From: Cellulomonas marina
Lineage (GTDB): Bacteria; Actinomycetota; Actinomycetes; Actinomycetales; Cellulomonadaceae
Reading direction: 5' to 3'
Assembly: GCF_900111925.1 (NCBI RefSeq)
Contig: NZ_FOKA01000003.1
Coordinates: 241,788 to 305,787 of the forward strand
DNA length: 64,000 nt
Shown one piece after another: positions 9,889-18,593 of the stretch. Each line of letters starts with the position of its first letter. Positions within the stretch are counted from its first letter, which is position 1. The notes under the pieces were generated by a model that ran no database searches, was not told where the DNA came from, and was given only the letters and a program-made list of their open reading frames with translations. The translations under genes were made by a program, and so were the position numbers.

Positions 9889-10078
9889 GCCGCCCACCGT
9901 AGACCGAGCCACCGACACGGCCGGGGCTCCCGATGGGGGCGGCTGTGGACAGGGGCGGGCGGATCACGTCAGGGGCAGGCCCGGCCACCGGCTCCGAGCG
10001 GCATGGACCGTCGCGGCAGATGATCGCGACCGGCCAACGCTCCGAGGTCCTCCGCCGGCCCTGCCCGCCGAACCCGCG

Positions 10079-11689
10079 TCAGACCCGGAACTGCTGCACG
10101 ACGCCCCGCAGGTCGGCGGACATGCGCGCCAGCTCGGCCACGGCCGTGCTCGCCTGCCCCACGGCCGTCGAGGTCATCTCCGCCGCGCCCGAGACGCTGA
10201 GGATGTTGCGCGCGATGTCCTGCGCACCCGTGGAGGACTCGGAGACGTTCCGGTTCATCTCGTTCGTCGTCGCGGTCTGCTCCTCGACGGCGGCGGCGAT
10301 CGTCGACTGGTAGCCGCTGATGGAGTAGATGACCTCGGAGATGCCCTCGATGGCGTGCACCGCCGAGCCGGTGTCCGACTGGATGGCCTCGACGCGCCGG
10401 GCGATGTCCTCCGTCGCCTTCGCCGTCTCCTGCGCGAGCTCCTTGACCTCCCCCGCGACGACCGCGAAGCCCTTGCCGGCCTCGCCCGCGCGCGCGGCCT
10501 CGATCGTGGCGTTGAGGGCCAGCAGGTTCGTCTGCTCGGCGATGGAGGTGATGACCTTGACGACGTCCGCGATCTCGCGGCTCGACTCGCCGAGGCGGGC
10601 GACGGTCGTCGTCGTCTCCTGCGCGGCCTCGACGGCCTGCGTCGCGACCTTCGTCGCGTCCGTCGCGTTGCGGGCGATCTCGCGGATGGAGCTGCCCATC
10701 TCCTCCGAGCCCGTGCTGACGGTCTGGATGTTGCGGCTGATCTGCTCGGCGGCGGCGGAGACGAGGCCGGCCTGCGCGGAGGTCTCCTGCGCGGAGGCGG
10801 CGATCTGCGTCGTCGTCGCGGAGAACTCCTCCACGGCCCCGGCCAGCGAGACGGCGGAGGTCTCGATGCGCCCGACGAGACCCTTCAGGCTCTCGGCCGC
10901 GCGGTCCAGGCCGCGACCCATGACGCCGACCTCGTCGCCCGTGGTCAGGCCGGACCGGACGGTGAGGTCGTTCGCCTCGAGCGCGTCGGTCACGTCGCGG
11001 ACGCGCCGCAGGTTGCCGGTGATGGCGCGGGCGACGACGACCGCGAGGCCCACCGCCAGCAGCAGCCCGGCGACGAGCGTCACCAGGACCACCGTGCGGG
11101 ACGTGGTCGCGGTGGCCTGGGCGCCCACGGCGAGGGCGTCGCCCTCGTCGACCTGGGACTGCACGAGGCCCTCGAGGTCCGCGATCGCCTTCTTGACGAC
11201 GGGGGTGGCCTGGGACTCACGCACCTCCATCCAGGTGGGGATGTCGTTCGCCCGGCCCAGGGGCAGGAGCTCCTCCGTCGCGACGTCGCGGTAGGCCGCG
11301 AACTGCATCGCGAAGTCGTCGAGCAGGGCCTGCTGCTCGTCGGTCAGCGGGAGCGCGTCGTAGTCGGCCAGCGCCTCCTCGACCTCCCCTGCCTGCGACG
11401 CGAAGTCGGCCTCGTACTTGTCCATCAGCTCGTCGGTGTGGGCCAGCGCCTGGCTCGCGATGGAGGTGCGCATGAGGTAGAGCGACGCCCGCAGGTCCCC
11501 GAGCGCCGCGAGGCCGGTGAAACCCTTGCCGTACAGCTCCTCGGTCGAGGTGCGCGTCCGGTCGACGCTGGCCATGCCCACGACGCCGACGACGACGGCG
11601 ACGAGGGCCGCCACGGCGACGGCGGACAGGATCTTCAGGGCGACAGGGAGGTCGCGCACCGAACGGCGGCGGACGGTGTCGGTGCTCAT
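10079..11689 (-). CDS. Methyl-accepting chemotaxis protein
   Basis: A 536-residue transmembrane chemoreceptor: helix near residues 20-45, a four-helix-bundle-type periplasmic domain of ~150 residues ('GLAALGDLRASLYLMRT'), second helix near 200-220, a HAMP linker ('RVRDVTDALEANDLTVRSG'), then a coiled-coil signalling domain with the CheA/CheW-binding hairpin tip 'IAEQTNLLALNATIEAARAG'. It implies a motility or Che system elsewhere, since no che gene is in this window. The C-terminus ends 'GVVQQFRV' without a CheR tether. Confidence 0.93.
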   Translation of the reverse strand: MSTDTVRRRSVRDLPVALKILSAVAVAALVAVVVGVVGMASVDRTRTSTEELYGKGFTGLAALGDLRASLYLMRTSIASQALAHTDELMDKYEADFASQAGEVEEALADYDALPLTDEQQALLDDFAMQFAAYRDVATEELLPLGRANDIPTWMEVRESQATPVVKKAIADLEGLVQSQVDEGDALAVGAQATATTSRTVVLVTLVAGLLLAVGLAVVVARAITGNLRRVRDVTDALEANDLTVRSGLTTGDEVGVMGRGLDRAAESLKGLVGRIETSAVSLAGAVEEFSATTTQIAASAQETSAQAGLVSAAAEQISRNIQTVSTGSEEMGSSIREIARNATDATKVATQAVEAAQETTTTVARLGESSREIADVVKVITSIAEQTNLLALNATIEAARAGEAGKGFAVVAGEVKELAQETAKATEDIARRVEAIQSDTGSAVHAIEGISEVIYSISGYQSTIAAAVEEQTATTNEMNRNVSESSTGAQDIARNILSVSGAAEMTSTAVGQASTAVAELARMSADLRGVVQQFRV

Positions 11690-11998
11690 CGCGGGGCTCC
11701 TCGGGGGTGGACGTCGTGCTGCTGCTCAGGAGGGCCCATCGGCCGGACAGGGGGCACCGTGAGCGCGGTGGCGCCCCGTCACCCGGTCGGGTCGCGCCAC
11801 ATGGCACCAGCACACAGGTCGAGGCCCTACAGTTCCTCTCGCCCCCGGTCGCACGCCCCCCTGCGCGACCGGGGGCACCTGCGTCCCCGCCCGGTGCGAC
11901 CGCCTGTCCGGCTGGGCGGTCGGGCTGCCCGACGAGAGCCGCGTCTCACCACGCCGCCCCGAGGTGCGCACGTCCCCGGGACGGGTTCTCCTTGCCGC
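11690..11998. other. 309-bp intergenic region with a 12-bp inverted repeat
   Basis: This region lies between the divergently transcribed chemoreceptor and aldo/keto reductase genes and shows no convincing reading frame. It holds a perfect inverted repeat, GCCCCCGGTCGC at 11841-11852 and its complement at 11865-11876 with a 12-nt loop. A possible -10 (TACAGT, 11828-11833) precedes it on the + strand. The repeat could be a transcript leader hairpin or a protein site. Confidence 0.5.
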
Positions 11999-12865
11999 AT
12001 GCAGGCACGACGCATCGGGGACTCGCAGGTCAGCGCCATCGGCCTGGGCGGCATGCCCCTGTCCATCGAGGGGCGCCCGGACCGCGAGCGCGCCCTCGCC
12101 ACCGTGCACGCCGCGCTCGACGCGGGCGTCACGCTCATCGACACCGCCGACGCCTACCACCTGCACGCCGACGAGGTCGGCCACAACGAGGAGCTCGTCG
12201 CGGAGGCCCTGCGCACGTACGGCGGCAGCACCGACGGCGTCCTCGTCGCCACGAAGGGCGGCCACCTGCGCCCCGGCGACGGCTCCTGGACGCAGGACGG
12301 CAGCCCCGAGCACCTGCGCCGCGCGGTGCAGGACAGCGCCCGCCGCCTCGGCGTCGAGGCCATCGGCCTCTACCAGTTCCACCGGCCCGACCCGGCCGTG
12401 CCCTACGCGGACTCCGTCGGCGTGCTGGCCGAGCTGCTCGACGCCGGCACCATCCGCATGGCCGGCATCTCCAACGCCGACCCCGCGCAGATCGCGGAGG
12501 CGCAGGAGGTGCTCGGCGGCCGGCTCGTGTCGGTGCAGAACCAGTACTCCCCCGCCTTCACGTCCTCGCACCCCGAGCTCGAGCTGTGCGCGCAGCTCGG
12601 GATCGCGTTCCTGCCGTGGAGCCCGCTCGGCGGCATCTCCAAGGCCGGGGACCTCGGCGGGCAGCACTCCGCCTTCGCGGAGGTGGCGCAGGAGCACGGC
12701 GTCAGCCCGCAGCAGGTCGCCCTCGCCTGGGAGCTCGCGCAGTCCGACGTCGTCGTGCCGATCCCGGGCTCCAGCCGGCCCGAGACGATCCAGGACTCGG
12801 TGCGCGCCGCCGACCTCGTCCTCACGCCCGCCGAGCTCTCGCGGCTGGACGCGGCGGTCCGCTGA
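11999..12865 (+). CDS. Aldo/keto reductase
   Basis: A 288-residue NADPH-dependent oxidoreductase with the AKR tetrad in order: Asp and Tyr in 'LIDTADAYHLHADE', Lys in 'VLVATKGGH', His in 'IGLYQFHRPD'. The NADP-binding end 'VVPIPGSSRPETIQDSV' is intact, and 'GLGGMPLSIEG' near the start is typical. I start at the ATG at 11999, where family similarity begins. The substrate is unknown. The next gene follows after ~45 bases on the same strand. Confidence 0.9.
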   Translation: MQARRIGDSQVSAIGLGGMPLSIEGRPDRERALATVHAALDAGVTLIDTADAYHLHADEVGHNEELVAEALRTYGGSTDGVLVATKGGHLRPGDGSWTQDGSPEHLRRAVQDSARRLGVEAIGLYQFHRPDPAVPYADSVGVLAELLDAGTIRMAGISNADPAQIAEAQEVLGGRLVSVQNQYSPAFTSSHPELELCAQLGIAFLPWSPLGGISKAGDLGGQHSAFAEVAQEHGVSPQQVALAWELAQSDVVVPIPGSSRPETIQDSVRAADLVLTPAELSRLDAAVR

Positions 12866-12911
12866 CGCCGGGCGGGCCGGATCGTCCGGGGACGGCTGGG
12901 AGGATGGGCAC

Positions 12912-13829
12912 GTGACCCCCTCCCCGGCCGTCCCCGGCACCGCCCTGCCCGACGAGGCCGTCCCCGCCGCGGCGCTGCCCGACGAGGGCGCCGCCCCGGC
13001 GATCCCCCTGACGACCCCGGTCCGCCTCGTCGTCACCGACATGGACGGCTCGCTGCTCGACCCCGCGAAGCGGCTGCCCGCCGCGACGGCCGCCGTCGTG
13101 GCCGCCCTGGCCGAGCGAGGGATCGCCTTCTGCCCCGCCAGCGGCCGCCAGCTCGCCAACCTCCGGGTGCTGCTCGGCTCGACGGGCGACGGCTTGCCGT
13201 TCATCGCCGAGAACGGCAGCCTCGTCGTGCGCGGGGACACCGTGCTCGGCACGCAGCCGCTGCCGGACGGCAGCGGCGCCGCGGTGGTCGACGCCGTGCG
13301 TGCGCTCGCCGCCGCGGGCCGCGACGTCGGGGTGGTCGTCTGCGGCGCCCGGTCCGCCTGGGTGGAGGGCGGCAGCGCCGCGTTCCTCGGCTCGGTGCAC
13401 GCGCACTACGCGCTCGTCGAGCACGTGGACGACGTGCTCGCGGTCGACGACGTCGTGCTCAAGCTGGCGGTCTTCGACGCGGGCGACGTCGAGGACGGCA
13501 CGTCGGCGGCGGTTGCGGACGTGGCCGGCGGGCTGCGCGTCCTCGTCTCCGGGCAGCACTGGGTCGACCTCATGCACCCCGACGCGGACAAGGAGGTCGG
13601 CCTGCGCCACGTGCAGGACGCCCTCGGGGTGACCGCGGCGCAGACGATGGCCTTCGGCGACTACCTCAACGACCTGCGCATGCTCCGCGCGGTCGGGTAC
13701 GGCGTCGCGATGGACAACGCGCACCCGGACGTGCGCGCGGCGGCGCGGTTCATCGCCCCGGGCAACCACGTCAACGGCGTGCTGCGCACCCTGGCCGCCA
13801 CCTTCGACCTCGACGTCCCCGGGCTCTGA
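12912..13829 (+). CDS. Cof-type HAD phosphatase
   Basis: A 305-residue haloacid dehalogenase superfamily phosphatase, class IIB (Cof/YbjI type). Motif I is 'VVTDMDGSLLD', motif II 'FCPASGRQL', and motif IV 'FGDYLNDLRML' with Mg-binding Asp residues. The cap domain lies between motifs II and III. Such enzymes act on sugar phosphates or nucleotides. The first ~35 residues (two 'PDE' repeats, Ala/Pro rich) precede the domain; the GTG at 12912 gives this extension, and a shorter protein is possible. Confidence 0.85.
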   Translation: MTPSPAVPGTALPDEAVPAAALPDEGAAPAIPLTTPVRLVVTDMDGSLLDPAKRLPAATAAVVAALAERGIAFCPASGRQLANLRVLLGSTGDGLPFIAENGSLVVRGDTVLGTQPLPDGSGAAVVDAVRALAAAGRDVGVVVCGARSAWVEGGSAAFLGSVHAHYALVEHVDDVLAVDDVVLKLAVFDAGDVEDGTSAAVADVAGGLRVLVSGQHWVDLMHPDADKEVGLRHVQDALGVTAAQTMAFGDYLNDLRMLRAVGYGVAMDNAHPDVRAAARFIAPGNHVNGVLRTLAATFDLDVPGL

Positions 13830-13858
13830 CGCCGCCGGCCGTGCTCATCGCCTGACGC

Positions 13859-14377
13859 TCACCAGCCCCGCAGCACCGGCCCCGGCCCGGACCACGCACC
13901 CAGCAGCCCGCGCTGCTCCTCGTCGAAGGCGCGGGGCGCCTGCGTGAGCGCCTCGACCTGCACCATCCGCGACAGCGCCCGCACGTAGGTGGCCGGCGCG
14001 TCGCCCGTCGCGTCGAGGACCTCGTAGGCGATGTCCACCGAGGTCCGCCCGATCCGCGGCACCCACAGCTCGACCGCCAGCGGCTCGGGCCGGAAGGGCG
14101 CCGGCGCCACGTAGTCGATCTCGTGCTTGACGACGACGAGCATCGTGTCCGTCAGCCGGCCAGTGGCGTCCACGCCCATCGTCGGCAGCACCGCGAAGCG
14201 CGCGTCGTCGAGGTAGCGCAGGAACGCCCCGTTGTTGACGTGCCCGAACAGGTCGACGTCCGACCAGCGCACGCGCAGCTCGAAGCGCCCGCGTGCGGCC
14301 CGTCCGGCACCCTCGTCCACGTCGCCCCTCCCCCGGGTCGCGCGCGGCTCCCGCGCCGACGGCACGCTACCGGGCAC
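13859..14377 (-). CDS. Acyl-CoA thioesterase, 4HBT hotdog fold
   Basis: A 172-residue hotdog-fold thioesterase. The active-site stretch is 'VRWSDVDLFGHVNNGAFLRYLDDAR', matching the D-x-x-GHVNN pattern of 4-hydroxybenzoyl-CoA thioesterase/YbgC-type enzymes. The first ~30 residues are low complexity, so a later start is possible. It precedes, on the same strand, nothing closely linked; the aminotransferase gene ends 14390 just downstream of its start. The acyl substrate is unknown. Confidence 0.85.
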   Translation of the reverse strand: MPGSVPSAREPRATRGRGDVDEGAGRAARGRFELRVRWSDVDLFGHVNNGAFLRYLDDARFAVLPTMGVDATGRLTDTMLVVVKHEIDYVAPAPFRPEPLAVELWVPRIGRTSVDIAYEVLDATGDAPATYVRALSRMVQVEALTQAPRAFDEEQRGLLGAWSGPGPVLRGW

Positions 14378-14389
14378 GACGGCCGGCGG

Positions 14390-15526
14390 TCAGCGCGGGA
14401 CCCGTCCCAGCCCGGTCAGCAGGTCGGCCTCCGACGCGCCCAACGAGATCCGGACCCACCCCTCGCCGCCGGAGCCGAACGCTGTGCCCGGCGCGAGCGC
14501 GACCCCGTGCTCGTCGACGAGGCGCAGGCACCAGCCCAGCACGTCACCGCCCGCGCGGTCGCCGACGTCGGCCCAGACGTACATGCCGCCGGCGGCGGGC
14601 AGGGCCCGGATGCCACCGGAGGCCAGGACGCCGGTGACGACGTCGCGCAGGCGCCGGTACGTCGCACGCGCCTCCTCCACCCCGTCCTGCGGCCCGGTCA
14701 GCGCCGCGAGGGCGGCGTGCTGGGCCGGCGTGTTGACGCAGGAGACGACCGACTCCTGCACCGACCCCAGGACGGGCAGCGCGGTGGCGGGCACGACGAG
14801 GGCCCCCACCCGCATCCCCGTCATGCCGTACGTCTTCGAGAACGAGTGCAGGGTCAGCACGCGGTCGTCCTCGTCGAGGGCGGCCGGCGGGACGTGCGGG
14901 ACGTCGAACGTCAGGCGCGCGTAGCACTCGTCGGACAGCACCCACAGGTCGTGCCGCCGGGCGACGTCCAGGAGGGCGGCCGTCCGGTCCGCGGGCAGCA
15001 CCGTGCCGAGCGGGTTCGACGGCGAGTTGAGCAGCAGCACCCGCGTCCGGGACGTGACCGCGGCCTCGACGACCGCCGGGTCGGGCAGGAAGCCGTCGCC
15101 CGGGTCGAGGCGGTACCGCACGGGCCGGGCGTCGAGCAGGTGCGCGGTCATGGCGAACGGCGGGTAGCCCGGGTCGGGGACGAGCACCTCGTCGCCCGGG
15201 GAGAGCGTCAGGGTCAGCCCGAGGTGCAGCGCCTGCGCACCGCCGGCCGTGATCCACACACGGTCCGCCTCGACCGGACGGCCGTGCGACGACGACAGGT
15301 CGGCGGCCAGGGCCTCGCGCAGCGGGCGGATGCCGGCGTTGGGCGTGTACCCCGTGTCGTCGCGGGCGAGGGCGTCCGCCGCCGCCGCCAGGACGTGCGG
15401 TGCCGTGGGCGCCGACGGCTCCCCCACGCTGAGCACCACGGCGCCCGGCGTGCGCCAGGCGCGCTCCGTGACGAGGCGGATCTGCGAGCCGGGGATGGTC
15501 GCGGCGTGCGGGGCGAGGCGTGGCAC
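14390..15526 (-). CDS. Class I/II PLP-dependent aminotransferase
   Basis: A 378-residue fold-type I aminotransferase. The cofactor Lys lies in 'LHSFSKTYGMTGMRVGA', the Asn/Asp contacts in 'LNSPSNPLG' and 'LWVLSDECYARL', and the C-terminal Arg in 'GEGWVRISLG'. The 'GYTPNAGIRPLREALAADL' segment is typical of AspC/DapC-like enzymes. The family is secure, but the amino donor and keto acid cannot be assigned. It starts just ten bases from the end of the TetR-cupin gene on the same strand. Confidence 0.9.
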   Translation of the reverse strand: MPRLAPHAATIPGSQIRLVTERAWRTPGAVVLSVGEPSAPTAPHVLAAAADALARDDTGYTPNAGIRPLREALAADLSSSHGRPVEADRVWITAGGAQALHLGLTLTLSPGDEVLVPDPGYPPFAMTAHLLDARPVRYRLDPGDGFLPDPAVVEAAVTSRTRVLLLNSPSNPLGTVLPADRTAALLDVARRHDLWVLSDECYARLTFDVPHVPPAALDEDDRVLTLHSFSKTYGMTGMRVGALVVPATALPVLGSVQESVVSCVNTPAQHAALAALTGPQDGVEEARATYRRLRDVVTGVLASGGIRALPAAGGMYVWADVGDRAGGDVLGWCLRLVDEHGVALAPGTAFGSGGEGWVRISLGASEADLLTGLGRVPR

Positions 15527-15536
15527 GCCCGGCAGG

Positions 15537-16835
15537 CTACGCGCGCCGGTCCTCGGCCCGGGCGCCGGGGGCCGCGGTGACCAGGAGCGTCACCCGCACG
15601 TCGCCCTGCGCGGGCAGGGTGCGCCGCCACCCGCCGGCGGGCACCACGGCCTGCGTCACCTGGCCGGCCGCCGCGTCGTCGCCCAGCACCCGCACGTCCC
15701 CGGGCTGCGGTGACGACCCCGTCCCCCCGGCCTGCAGCGCCACGGGCGTCGGCCCCTGCCACAGCCAGACCTCCTCGGCGGCGGCGGCGCCCCAGCCGGA
15801 GCACTCGCCGGCGCCCAGCACCAGCTCGACGAGAGTGGCGTGGGGCGAGGTCCACGTCGTGCGGACCCGGCCGCCGTCGACGTGGTCGCGTCTCGGAGCA
15901 GGCCGTGCCGGACTCCCGGTCGGCACGCGGGCCCGGCGCAGGGCCCCGGCGACGACGGGGGTGGCCGCCACGCTGCTCGAGCGGTTCCCCGCGGCGCCGG
16001 TGGCACCCACCCGCGCGGCGGACGGTGCGGACGTGCCGCCCGGGTCAGGGGGTCCGGACGGCGCGTCCGCGCCGAGCACCATTGAACCGGTCGGTTCATA
16101 CGTCGCGCTACTTCTCAGCGCATATGTGACCCAGTTCACATCCAGAGCCGTCGTCGTCGGGCCCCACGACCCGACGAGCTCCGCCACGGACGTGGCCAGC
16201 GAGTGCGCCGACATGTCCGCACGTCGCGCGTCCCCACCGGCGAGCAGGGTGACGAGCAGCCCGCGCCAGCCGCTCACCACCGCCAGCCCCAGGGTGGCCG
16301 CGTCGTCGCGCGGCAGGCCCTCCGCCTCGAAGGCGTCCGACGCGGCCTCCACCCAATGGTCGGCGCGCACCAGCACCGCCGAACCCACCTCGGTCGGCTC
16401 GTACTCCAGCCGCCCGAGCACCTCGAAGAAGAGCCGGATGACGGGCCGGTTCTCCGGGTCGCCGAGCATCGTCCACGCCGTCAGGAGCCGCTCCTCGAGC
16501 GGGACGGACGCGTCGCGCAGACGTCCGAGCGCCGTGCGGACGCCGGGGAAGCGCGCGACCGCCACCGGGTAGGCCGCCGCGAGCATCGCCTCCCGGCTGC
16601 CGAAGTAGTAGAGGAGCATGCGGTTGTTCGAGCCCGTCGCCGCGGCGACGCTGCGCAGCGAGGCCCCGCCCATGCCGACGGCCAGGACGTGGTCCGCCAC
16701 CCGCTCCAGCAGCTCCCGGCGGCGCAGGTCGCGGCGTTCGGCGAGGGTGCCCACCGGCCCGTGCCCGGACGCGTCCACCGTCCCGTCCACCATGCCGTCC
16801 ACCGTGCCGTCGGGGGGTGTTCCCGGCGCGTTCAT
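15537..16835 (-). CDS. TetR-family regulator fused to a degenerate cupin_5 (DUF985) domain
   Basis: One 432-residue reading frame. Residues ~30-230 are a TetR regulator with helix-turn-helix 'LRSVAAATGSNNRMLLYYF'. Residues ~235-320 are an Ala/Pro/Ser/Arg-rich stretch without domain character. Residues ~325-432 resemble the cupin_5/DUF985 fold: 'GGRVRTTWTSPHATLVEL', 'GECSGW', 'EEVWLWQG', 'QAVVPAGGWRRTL'. The His that normally follows SxW in this family is Gly here. TetR proteins normally stop before such a linker, and an operator-like palindrome lies within the linker DNA. The fusion may therefore have arisen by loss of an intergenic region. The N-terminus contains 'DGTVDGMVDGTVD' repeats. Ligand and targets are unknown. 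Confidence 0.7.
   Translation of the reverse strand: MNAPGTPPDGTVDGMVDGTVDASGHGPVGTLAERRDLRRRELLERVADHVLAVGMGGASLRSVAAATGSNNRMLLYYFGSREAMLAAAYPVAVARFPGVRTALGRLRDASVPLEERLLTAWTMLGDPENRPVIRLFFEVLGRLEYEPTEVGSAVLVRADHWVEAASDAFEAEGLPRDDAATLGLAVVSGWRGLLVTLLAGGDARRADMSAHSLATSVAELVGSWGPTTTALDVNWVTYALRSSATYEPTGSMVLGADAPSGPPDPGGTSAPSAARVGATGAAGNRSSSVAATPVVAGALRRARVPTGSPARPAPRRDHVDGGRVRTTWTSPHATLVELVLGAGECSGWGAAAAEEVWLWQGPTPVALQAGGTGSSPQPGDVRVLGDDAAAGQVTQAVVPAGGWRRTLPAQGDVRVTLLVTAAPGARAEDRRA
16083..16098. promoter_or_regulatory. TetR-operator-like palindrome inside the TetR-cupin frame
   Basis: TGAACCG-GT-CGGTTCA has perfect 7-bp arms and strongly resembles TetR-family operators with AACCG/CGGTT arms. 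It lies in a locally AT-richer patch (about 16081-16140) in the middle of the reading frame, between the TetR and cupin parts. Confidence 0.5.
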
Positions 16836-16898
16836 GGCCCCGACCGTAGGGCCTCGTCGCCGTCGCGCGCAGCCGCGGACGCCCCACCCGCCGGACGG

Positions 16899-16996
16899 AC
16901 CACCTGATCAGCGCACCCTGGTCACCACACCCTGTCCAACGCACCCTGTTCGGCACGTCCTGTTCGGCGCGTCCTGCTCACCGCACCCTGACCGGC
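16899..16996. repeat. Seven imperfect 14-bp tandem repeats
   Basis: Consecutive 14-base units follow the pattern RCRYCCTGNYCRNC, for example GCACCCTGTTCGGC (16941-16954) and ACGTCCTGTTCGGC (16955-16968). The first unit (16899-16912) is the most diverged. The array covers the DUF2071-TetR gap and runs into the last codons of the DUF2071 gene. A 14-base period is not a multiple of three, so this is a DNA-level repeat rather than a protein repeat. Confidence 0.8.
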
Positions 16997-17757
16997 AGCC
17001 CGAACCGCGTCCGCACGCCCGGCGACCACAGGGCCCGCAGCGCCGCCCCCTCGGGACGGACGCCGGCCGCGGCGACGAGGTCGTCGTCCAGCGCCAGCAC
17101 CTCCGCCGCGTGCAGCGGCCACGCGTCGTGCTCGTTGGGCACCCACCAGGTGCGCCCGCGCAGACGCGAGTGCAGGCCCCACCGCGCGGTCAGCCACACC
17201 TCGAGGTCCGTGGGCTCCACGACCGACCCGACCCGCAGCACGAGGCGCGACCGCGCCGGCGGGCCGGGGAACCGACGCCGTGTGGTGTACGTGAGCACGT
17301 CCCCGGACCGCGTCAGGTCCATGGCCGCCCACAGGTAGGGCGTGCCGAACACCCCACGGGCGAACGGCAGGACCGCCAGCCGCTCGGTGTCCAGCGACCG
17401 GAACACGACGCCGTGCCGACCGGCGTCGTCGACGGAGTACAGCCGGACGTTCGTCTCGAGGAACGACCCGAAGAACGGCACCGGCCGCCCCCGCCCGAAA
17501 CCCGCCCCGGCCATGCGGAACGGCACGTAGCCGACCCACGTCCGGCCGTCGGCGTCGATGTCCGGCCGCGTGCCCGGCGGGAAGAACCGCGCCACCGCCG
17601 CCGGCGCCACCGGCCGGTGCACGAACGCCAGATCCTCCCAGCGCTGGTCCAGCAGCACGGGCCCGGTCAGCCGGGGGGCGTCGACGGGGTAGCCGTCGAG
17701 CAGGCGGGTGGTCTCCACGGGCGTGATCCTCACGCGTGCGGCGGGCGGACGCGCCAC
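16978..17757 (-). CDS. DUF2071 (YqjF-like) family protein
   Basis: A 259-residue protein of the DUF2071/YqjF family. Landmarks are 'LLDQRWEDLAFVHRPV' near the start, 'FFPPGTRPDIDADGRTWVGYVPFRM', 'PFFGSFLETNVRLYSVD' and the C-terminal 'LHAAEVLALDDDLVAAAG'. It is soluble, with no signal peptide, and the biochemical role of the family is not established. The last codons overlap the 14-bp repeat array. Confidence 0.85.
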   Translation of the reverse strand: MARPPAARVRITPVETTRLLDGYPVDAPRLTGPVLLDQRWEDLAFVHRPVAPAAVARFFPPGTRPDIDADGRTWVGYVPFRMAGAGFGRGRPVPFFGSFLETNVRLYSVDDAGRHGVVFRSLDTERLAVLPFARGVFGTPYLWAAMDLTRSGDVLTYTTRRRFPGPPARSRLVLRVGSVVEPTDLEVWLTARWGLHSRLRGRTWWVPNEHDAWPLHAAEVLALDDDLVAAAGVRPEGAALRALWSPGVRTRFGLPVRVR

Positions 17758-17785
17758 CGCTCACCCGTCCGCGCGCAGCCGCCTC

Positions 17786-18223
17786 TCAGGCGTCCGGGGC
17801 GCTCTCGAGGAGGATCGTCACGGGCCCGTCGTTGACGAGCTCGACGGCCATGTCCGCGCCGAAGCGGCCCGTCGCCACCTCGAGCCCGCGCCCGCGCAGG
17901 TCGTCGACGACCGCCTGCACCAGCGGCTCGGCCACCGGCCCGGGAGCCGCCGCGTTCCAGGTCGGCCGCCGGCCCTTGCGGGTGTCGGCGTAGAGCGTGA
18001 ACTGGCTGACGACGAGGACGGGCGCACCGGCCTCGAGCGCCGACCGCTCGTCGCGCAGGATGCGCAGCTCCGCCACCTTGCGGGCCACGTGCGCGACCTG
18101 CGCCGGCCCGTCCCCCGGGGTGACGCCGACGAGGACGAGCAGGCCGGGCCGGTCGACCGCGCCGACGACCTCGTCGCCCACCGTGACCGAGGCGCGCAGC
18201 ACCCGCTGGACGACGGCGCGCAC
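17786..18223 (-). CDS. dtd: D-aminoacyl-tRNA deacylase
   Basis: Removes D-amino acids, and glycine mischarged on tRNA-Ala, from tRNAs. The 145-residue length is standard. It starts '[15 protein letters not shown]' and carries both family signatures, '[16 protein letters not shown]' and '[12 protein letters not shown]' (the NxGPVT cross-subunit motif). It begins six bases after the DUF2516 gene ends, suggesting co-transcription. Confidence 0.96.
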   Translation of the reverse strand: MRAVVQRVLRASVTVGDEVVGAVDRPGLLVLVGVTPGDGPAQVAHVARKVAELRILRDERSALEAGAPVLVVSQFTLYADTRKGRRPTWNAAAPGPVAEPLVQAVVDDLRGRGLEVATGRFGADMAVELVNDGPVTILLESAPDA

Positions 18224-18229
18224 GCGGGC

Positions 18230-18565
18230 CTACCAGCCCCCGGGCCGACCGCCCCCGCCGCCGCGGCCCCGGTAGGGGGACACGGCGGGCTTGACGTCGA
18301 CGAGGTAGACGATGGCCGCCACCGCCGCCCCGATGGCGAGGAACCCGAGCAGCCCGAGGCCCAGCGGCGCCGGCAGCGCCATGAACGCCACGGCGGTCGC
18401 GACCCCGAGGATCGCGCCCCACTTGCCCTTCGTCAGCTTCCCGGCCGAGACGAACGCGGTCGCCGGGCGGCGCAGCAGGTCCAGGAGCGCGACGACGGAC
18501 AGCACGAAGATGGCCAGGTAGAACACGAAGAACAGAGCCGTCTGGGCCCAGGCGATCAGCTGCAC
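18230..18565 (-). CDS. DUF2516 family small membrane protein
   Basis: A 111-residue protein with three to four hydrophobic helices ('ALFFVFYLAIFVLSVVALLDLL', 'WGAILGVATAVAFMAL', 'GLGLLGFLAIGAAVAAIVYLVDV') and a Gly/Arg-rich cytosolic tail. Matches the actinobacterial DUF2516 family, often found beside dtd as here. Function unknown. Confidence 0.85.
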   Translation of the reverse strand: MQLIAWAQTALFFVFYLAIFVLSVVALLDLLRRPATAFVSAGKLTKGKWGAILGVATAVAFMALPAPLGLGLLGFLAIGAAVAAIVYLVDVKPAVSPYRGRGGGGGRPGGW

Positions 18566-18593
18566 GTCCCCGAGGGTACGGGTCGAGGGGCGG

